Positions 17,670-26,488 of a DNA stretch of 64,000 bases are shown piece by piece. How positions within the stretch are numbered: position 1 is the first letter of the stretch; each line of letters starts with the position of its first letter. Where the stretch lies: NCBI RefSeq assembly GCF_024808665.1, contig NZ_JANUBZ010000004.1, positions 124,001 through 188,000 of the forward strand. Reading direction: 5' to 3'. The notes beneath the pieces are model-generated. The model saw nothing but the letters and a program-made list of their open reading frames with translations, was not told where the DNA came from and made no database searches. This DNA is from Mucilaginibacter empetricola. GTDB lineage: Bacteria > Bacteroidota > Bacteroidia > Sphingobacteriales > Sphingobacteriaceae. The position numbers and the translations under genes are program-made.

Positions 17670-17913
17670 TTTTTAATGTTTCGAACAACACCTTGTTAAC
17701 TTTCCAAAATGGCTTTTTTATTGCCAAAGCCACCTTTTTTGCCCTTGCATGGTATAGTCAGGAAATATTGACGTAACATTAATTGTAAAATAATATAACA
17801 ATTTGGTAATCAGTAATTTTCTGCAAATACAATTCTTATCTATTTCTTTGAGTGATAAATCAATTTTTAGTATAACCGGACTTTTATCCCTCAAAAAATC
17901 AAGCTAAAAAATT

Positions 17914-19335
17914 ATGCACTTATTAAACGCAATCACCCTCCCTTTTATGGGCGAGGTAAATTTAGGCGGATCAGTTCTGATCGTTTTTTTTGTCTGCTTA
18001 ATAGCCGTTGTCGGCTTTGAGTTTGTTAACGGTTTTCATGATACAGCAAATGCTGTTGCAACGGTAATTTATACCAGGGCCTTAAAACCGGTCATAGCTA
18101 TTCCATGGTCGGGCTTTTTTAACTTCCTGGGTGTATTCCTTGGTGGTGTTGGGGTGGCAATGGGTATTTTGAAGCTATTGCCGTTAGATGATTTGATGAG
18201 GCTACCCGTTGCCGTAGGTGCCTGTATGGTATTGGCGGTGCTGCTGGCATCAATAGTTTGGAACTTAGGGACCTGGTATTTAGGTATACCATGTTCAAGT
18301 TCACATACTTTAATAGGATCAATGATTGGAGCGAGTTTAGCCTTTACGCTACATTATGGCGGTATAGGTGTAAACTGGTCAAAAGCCGGCGAAATAGGTA
18401 CATCGCTTATTATTTCACCGCTAATTGGTTTTGGTGCGGCTGCAGGATTAATGTGGTTTATTAAAAATGTACTGAAAGCAAAAGCATTATTTCATATCCC
18501 GCAAGGAGAAAATGATAAGCCGCCAATTTTAGTACGCTTATTATTAATCACTACCTGTACACTGGTAAGCTTTTTCCACGGAAGTAATGACGGACAAAAA
18601 GGTGTGGGTTTATTAATGCTGATTTTGATTGCATTTTTACCTGCAAAATTTGCCATTGATCATTCTATACCCAATGATAAAATACTTTTATCATTAAATA
18701 AAACAGAACAGGTAATTAGCAAAAATACTACTACAGACCCGGTTGCTAAAGGATTATTGCTTAAATTGGATTCATCAATTGTTAAAACAAAAGCAATGTT
18801 AACCAGCACCGATGCTAAAGGCACCGATAAAACTTATCAGTTCCGCAAACAAATAAAAAGCGTTGCTAAAGGTATTACCGAGGTAATGAGCAGCAAACAA
18901 ATTGTGCTTGCTAACGAGGATAAAGCTATATTGACTACTGCTAATAAAGCTATTACAGGTGTAACAGATTTTGCCCCGATATGGGTTATTGCAACTATAT
19001 CTATTTCATTGGGTATTGGAACTATGATAGGCTGGAAACGGATTGTGGTAACCATTGGCGAGAAGATAGGAAATGAGCATTTAAATTACGCACAAGGTGC
19101 AACTGCCGAAATTGTAGCGGCATCAACAATTGGATTGAGCACCTGGGCAGGCTTGCCGGTAAGTACAACACACGTGCTTTCCAGCGGTATTGCCGGCTCA
19201 ATGGTAGCCTCTGGCGGCACCGGTAACTTAAATAACGGAACATTAAAAAACATTGCCATGGCCTGGATATTAACTTTGCCGGTAGCAATTGTTTTAGCAT
19301 TCCTTCTTTTTGTGGTCTTCCATTTATTTATTTAA
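17914..19335 (+). CDS. PiT-family inorganic phosphate transporter
   Basis: A 473-residue phosphate:cation symporter of the inner membrane. The two PiT signatures are present: GFHDTANAVATVIYTRALKP near residue 41 and SNDGQKGVGLLMLI near 225. The second half carries TWAGLPVSTTHVLSSGI. Between the halves there is a hydrophilic, Lys/Thr-rich insert of about 100 residues (roughly 250-350), presumably a soluble domain. It is followed 45 bases later by a universal stress protein gene, probably co-transcribed. Confidence 0.95.
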   Translation: MHLLNAITLPFMGEVNLGGSVLIVFFVCLIAVVGFEFVNGFHDTANAVATVIYTRALKPVIAIPWSGFFNFLGVFLGGVGVAMGILKLLPLDDLMRLPVAVGACMVLAVLLASIVWNLGTWYLGIPCSSSHTLIGSMIGASLAFTLHYGGIGVNWSKAGEIGTSLIISPLIGFGAAAGLMWFIKNVLKAKALFHIPQGENDKPPILVRLLLITTCTLVSFFHGSNDGQKGVGLLMLILIAFLPAKFAIDHSIPNDKILLSLNKTEQVISKNTTTDPVAKGLLLKLDSSIVKTKAMLTSTDAKGTDKTYQFRKQIKSVAKGITEVMSSKQIVLANEDKAILTTANKAITGVTDFAPIWVIATISISLGIGTMIGWKRIVVTIGEKIGNEHLNYAQGATAEIVAASTIGLSTWAGLPVSTTHVLSSGIAGSMVASGGTGNLNNGTLKNIAMAWILTLPVAIVLAFLLFVVFHLFI

Positions 19336-19380
19336 GCAGTTGTTTTTACGCATTTAGTTTAACTTAAAGCTCTAAAAAAA

Positions 19381-20205
19381 ATGAAACAAATACTCGTAGC
19401 AAGCGATTTTTCAAATAGTGCAGCCAATGCATTTGAATACGCTTTGTCATTAGCCAAAATATTAAATATGGAAGTAAGCGTTTTGCATGCTATACATCCT
19501 ACTGAAGGCATCAACAATAATACCTACAACGCTATTTTTATTGATGATTACTATAACAATAGAAGAGAGGCCCTTAAAGAATGGGCGTCAACTTATACCA
19601 GCAAAGAGGAGTTTAAAGATGTTGAAGTAACCACTATTTGCGGGGTGGGCTTTTTGAAAAATGTTATTACCCGTTATATTGAGGAAAATCATGTAGAACT
19701 ATTGGTGATGGGAGTTATTGGATCAACCAATATTACCGGTATTGTAGGTAGTAATGCCAGCATGATGGTATCGGTAGTTAAAATACCTACACTAATTGTG
19801 CCTTTAGAAACCAAGTTTTCATCTACAGCACCAATTATTACCCTGGCTACAGATTTCGAAACACGCTTGTCGGCCGATGATGTTAACGCCCTTAATGAAA
19901 TGGTTAAGGCATTTGGATCGCCAAAAATGGAGGTGTTGTATGTAGCCGAAAAGCCAGATGCAAAAAGCCTTGAAACCAATGAAAACAGACTGAAGGAACT
20001 CATAAAAGATACGGAGCTGGAGTTTAACTATATTAGCGATAGCAAACCGTTAAATGGTATCATGGAGTTTATTGAAAAGAACGAAACGGATATTCTTTGC
20101 CTGGTAAAACATCACCACAATATAGTTTACCGCCTTTTTAACAAAAGCACCGTAAACCAGGTAATGAAAAAGCTGGTAAAGGCCATCCTTGTTCTGCACG
20201 AATAG
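19381..20205 (+). CDS. Universal stress protein, tandem UspA domains
   Basis: A 274-residue cytoplasmic protein of two UspA folds. It begins MKQILVASDFSNSAANAFEYA, the UspA strand-1/helix-1 motif, and carries ELLVMGVIGSTNITGIVGSN, a G-x2-G-x(9)-G-S/N-like ATP loop in degenerate form. The second half is more diverged. It follows the phosphate transporter closely and ends at an intrinsic terminator, so the pair likely forms one transcript. Confidence 0.92.
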   Translation: MKQILVASDFSNSAANAFEYALSLAKILNMEVSVLHAIHPTEGINNNTYNAIFIDDYYNNRREALKEWASTYTSKEEFKDVEVTTICGVGFLKNVITRYIEENHVELLVMGVIGSTNITGIVGSNASMMVSVVKIPTLIVPLETKFSSTAPIITLATDFETRLSADDVNALNEMVKAFGSPKMEVLYVAEKPDAKSLETNENRLKELIKDTELEFNYISDSKPLNGIMEFIEKNETDILCLVKHHHNIVYRLFNKSTVNQVMKKLVKAILVLHE

Positions 20206-20232
20206 AAACAAAATACTTATCCTATACCTTGT

Positions 20233-20265
20233 AGCCTGCGCCAAAAGCGCCGGCTTTTTTGTTTT
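20233..20265 (+). terminator. Intrinsic terminator
   Basis: AGCCTGCGC pairs with GCGCCGGCT (one mismatch) around CAAAA, followed by six T. It ends the transporter/UspA transcript. Confidence 0.85.
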
Positions 20266-20394
20266 ATGGAAATAACGATGATTTTTGAGGGTGAGTATTA
20301 TGTTTTCGATTAAAAAAAACAAAAAAAATAAGATACGGCGGGCTAACGTGAGTCATTAACCTTTATGAATTACTTTGTTTAAATTTGTTTACCA

Positions 20395-20853
20395 ATGCAA
20401 ACCGAAACAAAACCAAAAAGTAAGGAAGAACTAGCACTCGAGTTCGGTCGTGCGATGAGCGAGATGAAGAATTCTTTACGTCAGCATGTTCAAATAAAGA
20501 TAAAAGAGCACCATATCAATATCACTTTTGAAATGCTGGAAGTAATGTGGTGCCTTTGGAAAAAAGATGGCATCAACCAGCAGGTGATAGCCGATTTAAC
20601 TTTAAGAGATAAATCGAGCATGACCTACCTGATTGATAACCTGGTAAAAAGAGAAATGGTGAATAGGGTTGAAGATGGTATTGACCGGCGTAATAAATTA
20701 ATTTACCTTACGGACGAGGGTAATAAATTGAAAGATATATTGTATCCGTGGGTGGCCGAAGTTTATAAAGTGGCTACCGTTGATGTGGATATAAAAGCAC
20801 TGGAAGACGGGATTGAAATGGTAAATAAAATGGTTAACAATTTGAAGCGTTAA
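20395..20853 (+). CDS. MarR-family transcriptional regulator
   Basis: A 152-residue winged-helix regulator. The core is INQQVIADLTLRDKSSMTYL (recognition helix) followed by DNLVKREMVNRVEDGIDRRNKL, the MarR wing with the conserved D-x-R-x(3)-L/I pattern. It is 58 bases before a universal stress protein gene in the same direction and probably regulates or is co-transcribed with it. TAAATTTG stands 8 bases before the ATG, which would give an almost leaderless message if used as a -7 element. Confidence 0.93.
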   Translation: MQTETKPKSKEELALEFGRAMSEMKNSLRQHVQIKIKEHHINITFEMLEVMWCLWKKDGINQQVIADLTLRDKSSMTYLIDNLVKREMVNRVEDGIDRRNKLIYLTDEGNKLKDILYPWVAEVYKVATVDVDIKALEDGIEMVNKMVNNLKR

Positions 20854-20910
20854 ACGTTAGCCTTAAACGGGGGCATACGGCTATTTAGTAAGATTTTTTA
20901 ATTTTTTACG

Positions 20911-21750
20911 ATGAAAACAATACTGGTACCTGTTGACTTTTCCGAAACGTCGGCCAATGCATTGCAATATGCGGCAGATTTTAGCAAGGATATTGATGTT
21001 GACCGCATTATTTTATTGAAAAGCGTTTATCTGTCCATGTATGCTCAATTATTGCCCTCGGCAGATTTTGTACAACTGAGCTCAGTTGACATAAGTTCGG
21101 CCCGGCGGGAAGCCAAAGAACAGTTAAAAGAAATAGGGCATCAATTTATAAGGGATTGTGATGATTGCGTAAAGGTTGAAACCGCCATTAGCGAATTACC
21201 CTTGTTGCGCGCCATTCACCAGGTAATTGAAGAGCAAAAACCTAATTTGCTTATAGCAGGCAGCGGCGGAAGTTCATTTATGGATGATAGCTATATTGGC
21301 GGGCAAGTTGTAGCTATCGCCAAAACCAGTGCCATACCGGTATTAATCATCCCCTCAAAAGTAAAGTATCAAACGGTAAAAAAAGCTTTGGTTCCCTGTG
21401 ACTTTGCTGCGATTGACCGCCTGGGTGTATTGGATAAAATACCCGGGTCAAAAAAATGGATAAACCCGGAGCTATTGGTTTTAAACATAGCTACCAGCCA
21501 AAAACATCAAACCGAAAACGACGGACATACTACTGCATTAAAAGATCTGCTGGATAATTATAAATACAAAACCTATTGCGAAGAATGCGATAGCACTGTG
21601 AAAGGAATATTGACATTTGCCCAAAAATACGATGTGCAGCTTATAATAGCTTTACCGGGCAAGTACAGTTTCTTTTATAGTTTTACCCACACCAGTATTA
21701 CCGATGCTTTAACCCAAAATACAACACATCCGGTTTTAATACTTAAATAG
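20911..21750 (+). CDS. Universal stress protein, tandem UspA domains
   Basis: A 279-residue protein beginning MKTILVPVDFSETSANALQYA, the canonical UspA N-terminus. LLIAGSGGSSFMDDSYIGGQ occupies the ATP-loop position in a degenerate form. The C-terminal half ends THPVLILK, a typical final UspA strand. It is the second UspA-pair protein in the cluster and lies downstream of the MarR gene. Such proteins in Bacteroidota respond to stress or starvation; no ligand can be inferred. Confidence 0.92.
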   Translation: MKTILVPVDFSETSANALQYAADFSKDIDVDRIILLKSVYLSMYAQLLPSADFVQLSSVDISSARREAKEQLKEIGHQFIRDCDDCVKVETAISELPLLRAIHQVIEEQKPNLLIAGSGGSSFMDDSYIGGQVVAIAKTSAIPVLIIPSKVKYQTVKKALVPCDFAAIDRLGVLDKIPGSKKWINPELLVLNIATSQKHQTENDGHTTALKDLLDNYKYKTYCEECDSTVKGILTFAQKYDVQLIIALPGKYSFFYSFTHTSITDALTQNTTHPVLILK

Positions 21751-21757
21751 TTGGGGC

Positions 21758-21790
21758 AAAAAAAGAGCCCGTTAATTAAAACCGGGCTCC
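21758..21790 (-). terminator. Intrinsic terminator of the DUF4397 gene
   Basis: GAGCCCG pairs with CGGGCTC across an 11-base loop. Read on the minus strand the stem is followed by seven T, so it terminates the minus-strand gene; it may weakly act on the plus strand too. Confidence 0.8.
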
Positions 21791-21811
21791 CTGAAAAACA
21801 ATATTCACCAA

Positions 21812-22528
21812 TTAATAGTTCGCATTATTCATAATGTTAACTGTCAAGCCATCGCCAGAATTAGTTGGGTTGGCTAATCCATAAAAATAGATAGTATAAA
21901 CAGATCCGCTTGGCAGATTTTGTGCAGGCAACGTAGCCAAAACGTTGTTGGTACCGGCCTGCCTTACCTCAAAAGTGTAAGTGGTATTGCCCAATATTGG
22001 GGTAAATGACGAATAACCTTTGTACGCTTTATTGGTAATGAACACTGTGCTTCCTTTAACACCCAAATCTACCGCAGGCGCATCCGGACTAAGGTTAATA
22101 AACCTAACGTTGGCATTATTGCCAGTCGGCTGGCTTATTGAGTCGGTTAACTTAACCATTTCAAGGCTGCCGGGTTTATTGGCCAGAAATAGCGAATAAA
22201 CATAGTTTTGGTTAAAGGTAACCGTATCTGAAAATATTTTGGTGCCGGTGCCTGTTGCATCAAAAATAGCATTCCTTTTGCCGGTGTAGGCTTTAAAATA
22301 AGTAATCCCACCGCCGTAAACAATCGGGGTTTGGTTCACTATGTTTCCATCCAGATAAAAATCAACAGATGGCTGATCGGGCGCGGCCTGTACTACCGTT
22401 ACCAAAGCAACTGCTGGATTGTAATAAGTGTTGTTGTTTTTTAAACAGGACGAAAGGGCAACGGATATTAAACATAAACCGCCAACCTTAGTAAATAAAT
22501 TTCTTGAAATGAGTCTGCAAAATTTCAT
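21812..22528 (-). CDS. DUF4397 domain-containing lipoprotein
   Basis: A 238-residue predicted lipoprotein with lipobox SSC at Cys28 after a basic, hydrophobic signal. The domain begins VTVVQAAPDQPSVDFYLDG and repeats as ANVRFINLSPDAPAVDLGV, the two strand patterns of DUF4397, an Ig-like beta domain common in Bacteroidota surface proteins. Function is unknown; anchoring at the outer membrane is likely. It is monocistronic with its own terminator. Confidence 0.9.
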   Translation of the reverse strand: MKFCRLISRNLFTKVGGLCLISVALSSCLKNNNTYYNPAVALVTVVQAAPDQPSVDFYLDGNIVNQTPIVYGGGITYFKAYTGKRNAIFDATGTGTKIFSDTVTFNQNYVYSLFLANKPGSLEMVKLTDSISQPTGNNANVRFINLSPDAPAVDLGVKGSTVFITNKAYKGYSSFTPILGNTTYTFEVRQAGTNNVLATLPAQNLPSGSVYTIYFYGLANPTNSGDGLTVNIMNNANY

Positions 22529-22750
22529 AATTTATGACATTTGTAATTACTACCCCATACGCGTTTAATAATGAAAACGCTACATCAAATGGTTTATTTT
22601 TGTGGTATAGGCATGTTTTATGGTGATTTACAGGCAGTAAAAAGCAAAATATTTTTCAAGAAAAAATAGCCAGACAAGGCAATTAAACACCAATTTTTAT
22701 TTTTAGATTTAAAAAAAACCTTTAAGCCTTTGGAAACCGATCACTCAAAA

Positions 22751-23491
22751 ATGAAGCTAGGGAAGTTAAACCCGGTTCATGATTCTGATACGCCTCAACT
22801 TGCTAATTATTTAAACCTCCATACACTTCCAGCCGCGCCTGCACAATACAGCTATACGGGTGATATTACAACGTGGGGAATGATGAACAACGATAAGATT
22901 GGTAATTGCACTTGCGCCGCTGCGGGCCATTTAATTATGGAATGGACAGCCAGCAACGGTAAAATGGTGACGCCAACAGATGCAGATATTATTAGCGCCT
23001 ATGCTGCAATAACCGGGTATAACCCAGCCACCGGTGCTAATGATGGCGGCGCCGGAGTAAAGGAAGCTTTAAATTACTGGCGGAAAACCGGTATAGCAGG
23101 TCACCGTATAATGGGCTATGCGGCCCTTGAGCCTCAAAACCATCAGTATGTTATGCAATCAGTTTATTTATTTGGGGGATGTTATGTGGGCTTGTCATTG
23201 CCGGCAACAGCAAAAACACAGTTGGTATGGGATGTATCGGCTACCGGCACGCAGGGCGATGGAGCAAGCGGATCGTGGGGTGGCCATGTGGTACCTGTGG
23301 TAGGCTATGACGCCAATGGCTTAACCATTGTAACATGGGGATACACCAAAACCATGACCTGGAATTTTTGGAATGCTTACTGCGACGAATCGTATGCCAT
23401 TATCAGTGTAGATTTTACCACCAATAAAGTAGCACCCAACGGGTTTGATCTGGTATCCTTGAAACGTGATTTGCAGAAAATATCCTCCTGA
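22751..23491 (+). CDS. Papain-like (C1/C39-fold) cysteine-peptidase-like protein
   Basis: I selected the ATG at 22751 (246 residues) because MKLGKLNPVHD resembles the start of related proteins; a TTG at 22730 would add seven residues. A candidate nucleophile is in GNCTCAAAGHLIMEW near residue 53, and a candidate His in SWGGHVVPVVGYD near residue 180, the Cys...His order of papain-like folds. No signal peptide is visible. The conserved WGMMNNDKIGNCTCAAAGH core suggests a widespread uncharacterised family; peptidase activity is inferred only from motif order. Confidence 0.6.
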   Translation: MKLGKLNPVHDSDTPQLANYLNLHTLPAAPAQYSYTGDITTWGMMNNDKIGNCTCAAAGHLIMEWTASNGKMVTPTDADIISAYAAITGYNPATGANDGGAGVKEALNYWRKTGIAGHRIMGYAALEPQNHQYVMQSVYLFGGCYVGLSLPATAKTQLVWDVSATGTQGDGASGSWGGHVVPVVGYDANGLTIVTWGYTKTMTWNFWNAYCDESYAIISVDFTTNKVAPNGFDLVSLKRDLQKISS

Positions 23492-23495
23492 AATA

Positions 23496-24011
23496 TTATG
23501 CGGTTTTACCTGCTGTTGAATTTGATTTATGACTGTCCCTTAGCTTTACCAGCTGATAGGCAGCGCCAACAATAAAAAGAATAACCAGGCAGCTTAATCC
23601 TTTTTGAACAATCGGCGAATCAGGTCCGCTGGCAAGTGGTGCGTCTATTGGAAGCCGGGTTAGCGTTTCAACAATTGCCGGGACTAAAGAAAAAAATAGC
23701 GTTGCCGACATTAAAATAACCTGTACATAATCTGCCAGTTTACCAAAAATGCGTAACTGGCGCACAAATATGGCTATCGGCAGTAATATTAAAATCAAAA
23801 CAGCAAGGTAATGCCCTGCCGTTGGGTGTCCTAGCTTCATGATCGGAAGGCTGGTAAGGCATGTTAGAATGGTTAAAATGATGTATATTTTACCAAGTTT
23901 GCTTGATGGGATTATTTTTCCATCAAGAGCCAAAGCATAAAACCCGCTTAAAATAGCCAGAATACTGATAGCTGTATGGATAATTCCAAGTACCGAAAGA
24001 TGATTAGGCAT
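23496..24011 (-). CDS. Multi-pass membrane protein of unknown function
   Basis: A 171-residue protein with about five hydrophobic helices (residues 8-28, 42-58, 67-85, 97-118 and 137-158) and a charged C-terminal tail. The first helix contains GIIHTAISILAILSGFYAL, which recalls DUF2306-like small membrane proteins, but I cannot assign a family with confidence. It converges on the papain-like gene with a 4-base gap. Confidence 0.65.
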   Translation of the reverse strand: MPNHLSVLGIIHTAISILAILSGFYALALDGKIIPSSKLGKIYIILTILTCLTSLPIMKLGHPTAGHYLAVLILILLPIAIFVRQLRIFGKLADYVQVILMSATLFFSLVPAIVETLTRLPIDAPLASGPDSPIVQKGLSCLVILFIVGAAYQLVKLRDSHKSNSTAGKTA

Positions 24012-24113
24012 AATTGTGATTGCTAAGGGTTTAACGAACAGTGTTTTACGGAGTCTAATTTACAAAAAATGAAACGCGTTTATCGTTAACAATTCAAATA
24101 TTTTATTTTTGCT

Positions 24114-24872
24114 ATGATGGAGCCGATTCAAAAAGAAATAACCGAACTATTATTGGAGAGTACCAAAACCGAGAAACCTGCAAAATATAAAGACTTAAAA
24201 AAATACATAGGTACCAACTATGATTTTGCCGGCCTTTCCGTGCCAACTCAACGGGCTATATTTAAAAATGGCTTTAGTTTTAGCGCCTTGCCATTGGCAA
24301 AACAACTGGAAATATGGGATGAGCTTTGGAAAACAAGTAATCACTACGATATAATGACTTTTGCCCTGATGTTTGTGAATAGGCATCTGAAAACTTTTGA
24401 ACCTGTTGAAATATGGAACATAACCATGGAATGGGTACGTAAAGTTGATAACTGGGCTCATTCGGATTCATTATCAACCATTTATGCTGATTTGCTGGAG
24501 ATAGAACCGGACTTGATTTATAACCATTACGGCACCTGGAATAAATCGGTAAATCCGTGGGAGCGGAGACAATCGTTGGTTGGTTTGCTTAATTACAGCA
24601 AAATGCGCGCAAAAGTACTGCCCTTTGAAAAGCTATCATCCATGACACTTGTTTTGCTTGAGGATGAAGACTATTTTGTGCAAAAGGCAGTAGGATGGAC
24701 CCTGCGCGAAATGGGTAATGTTTATCTGGGCGAGACTTTAGCTTTGCTTGCGGACAATATTGCAATTATTCACCCCACCGCCTTTACCGCAGCCATTGAA
24801 AAGCTGTCAGTCGCCAATAAAGAGCAGCTAAAACTGCTTAGAAAAATAGCCAGAAAAAAGTCGTCGGTGTAA
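24114..24872 (+). CDS. AlkD-like DNA alkylation repair protein
   Basis: A 252-residue HEAT-like repeat protein of AlkD length (usually 220-240). FAGLSVPTQRAIFKNG matches the AlkD motif GV..P..R, and KVDNWAHSDSLSTIYADLLE, WNKSVNPWERRQSLVGLL and DEDYFVQKAVGWTLREMG follow in family order. The Trp/Asp pair that positions the flipped alkylated base in AlkD lies in VDNWAHSD. These glycosylases remove N3- and N7-alkylpurines. A second ATG follows one codon later. Confidence 0.9.
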   Translation: MMEPIQKEITELLLESTKTEKPAKYKDLKKYIGTNYDFAGLSVPTQRAIFKNGFSFSALPLAKQLEIWDELWKTSNHYDIMTFALMFVNRHLKTFEPVEIWNITMEWVRKVDNWAHSDSLSTIYADLLEIEPDLIYNHYGTWNKSVNPWERRQSLVGLLNYSKMRAKVLPFEKLSSMTLVLLEDEDYFVQKAVGWTLREMGNVYLGETLALLADNIAIIHPTAFTAAIEKLSVANKEQLKLLRKIARKKSSV

Positions 24873-24959
24873 AATATTCATCAAAAGCTTTATTAAATTT
24901 ATCGGCAATAATAAGTTGCTAAAACCCGTTAGTTTTAGCGTAAAATCACATCCCCTGAA

Positions 24960-26357
24960 ATGAAATTTAAACATCTGCTATTAGCCTTTGTTCTGCCCTT
25001 TTTCTTCTATTCGTGTAAAACATTAAAACCTGTTGCACCCGCAAATACCGGAGCCGAGGTACCCGGTATAGTTCAGCCCGTATCCAACGTTGAGATACCC
25101 GTATCGGTTGACCTGAAAAGCTATTTTGTGCAGGCCGAAAATTCGGTGCCTACCAAATATGCCGATAATCAGCAGCCATGCCAGGGCTTGCGGTATAGCT
25201 ACACCTTTATCCGCACGCCATTTGCCATTACCGGCAATAATAACGTGGTAAATCTCAAATTTACAGGGAGCTATGGTTTTACAGCATCATATTGCGCTAA
25301 ATGTTCAGATCTTTTAGGCTCAGGGCCGCAATGTATTGTGCCCACAATTTCGGCGCAGTGTGGGGTTGATGAGCCTTTGAGGCGGATGGAAATCTCCTAT
25401 CAATCTACCATCAACGTAATGCCCGATTATCATTTAAAATCAAAAACCATATTATACCCAGCACCAAAGCCCCTTGATCGTTGCAATGTGTTTATGGGGA
25501 ATATTGATGTTACTGATAAGCTGATAGATTACTTAAACCAGCCGCTTAATGATTTGGGCAAGCAGGTTGACACTAAAATAGCCGCTTATAATACCAAACC
25601 CATGATTGCCGAGTTATGGAAAAACATGGCCAATGAATATAAAATAGGCGATGTGGGCTATTTGTATATTAACCCACAAGCAGTACGTTTAAGTGGCTTT
25701 AGCCTGAATGGTTCGGTGTTGAATTTTTCGGTAGGTATATCTGCAAGGCCATATGTAACTACGGTGAGCAGCCCGCAGCCGCCAATGCCATTACCTAATT
25801 TAAGTACCTATGTGCCTACTAAAGGTTTTAATATTTATCTGGATTTACTGGAGAATTACCAACATCTTACCAATATAGTAAACCAGCAGGTTGAAGGGCA
25901 AAAGGTTGATATTGTAGGCAAAGAGTTTGTTGTTGACAGTACCCGGGTTTACGGAATAGGCACCAAAATAGCCATGAAAATAGACTTTAGTGGTTCCAAT
26001 ACTGGTACCATCTATCTGGTAGGCACACCAAAATATGATGCCGTGAATCATGAACTATCATTTCCCGATTTAAGCTTCGATCTGCAAACAAAAGCCTGGA
26101 TGCTTAAAGTTGCCAAATGGATGTTCAATGAAAAGATAACAAACATGATTAGGGAGAAGGCCACCTATAACTTTACCAGCTTTATTGCCGATAATAAAGC
26201 CCGTTTGCAAAAAGAACTGAGCCGGGATTATGGCCATGGGGTTCATTCAGACGTGCTTGTTCAGGATATGGATATTGAGGCCATTTATCCAACCAAAGAA
26301 AAATTAATTATCCGCACATTTTCTGACGGGCAAATCAAAGTAAAAGTGGTAATGTGA
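24960..26357 (+). CDS. DUF4403 family lipoprotein
   Basis: A 465-residue lipoprotein with lipobox YSC at Cys19. The N-terminal part contains VEIPVSVDLKSYFVQAENSV and the later part alternates strands in the pattern of DUF4403, a Bacteroidota family of tandem BPI/TULIP-like folds; eight or more Cys lie between residues 60 and 190. It probably sits in the outer membrane facing the periplasm. Function is unknown. The gene is flanked by AlkD-like and GH31 genes with no sign of an operon. Confidence 0.85.
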   Translation: MKFKHLLLAFVLPFFFYSCKTLKPVAPANTGAEVPGIVQPVSNVEIPVSVDLKSYFVQAENSVPTKYADNQQPCQGLRYSYTFIRTPFAITGNNNVVNLKFTGSYGFTASYCAKCSDLLGSGPQCIVPTISAQCGVDEPLRRMEISYQSTINVMPDYHLKSKTILYPAPKPLDRCNVFMGNIDVTDKLIDYLNQPLNDLGKQVDTKIAAYNTKPMIAELWKNMANEYKIGDVGYLYINPQAVRLSGFSLNGSVLNFSVGISARPYVTTVSSPQPPMPLPNLSTYVPTKGFNIYLDLLENYQHLTNIVNQQVEGQKVDIVGKEFVVDSTRVYGIGTKIAMKIDFSGSNTGTIYLVGTPKYDAVNHELSFPDLSFDLQTKAWMLKVAKWMFNEKITNMIREKATYNFTSFIADNKARLQKELSRDYGHGVHSDVLVQDMDIEAIYPTKEKLIIRTFSDGQIKVKVVM

Positions 26358-26488
26358 TTTTTTAACCTTTTAGCGTACTGCTTTAACATTTTCTATACAA
26401 TATTTAAACAATTGTGCCCGATGATCGATGGTATCAATATATTTATAATTGATTACCATTGTGAACTAAGTCACCATTTATAAATATT

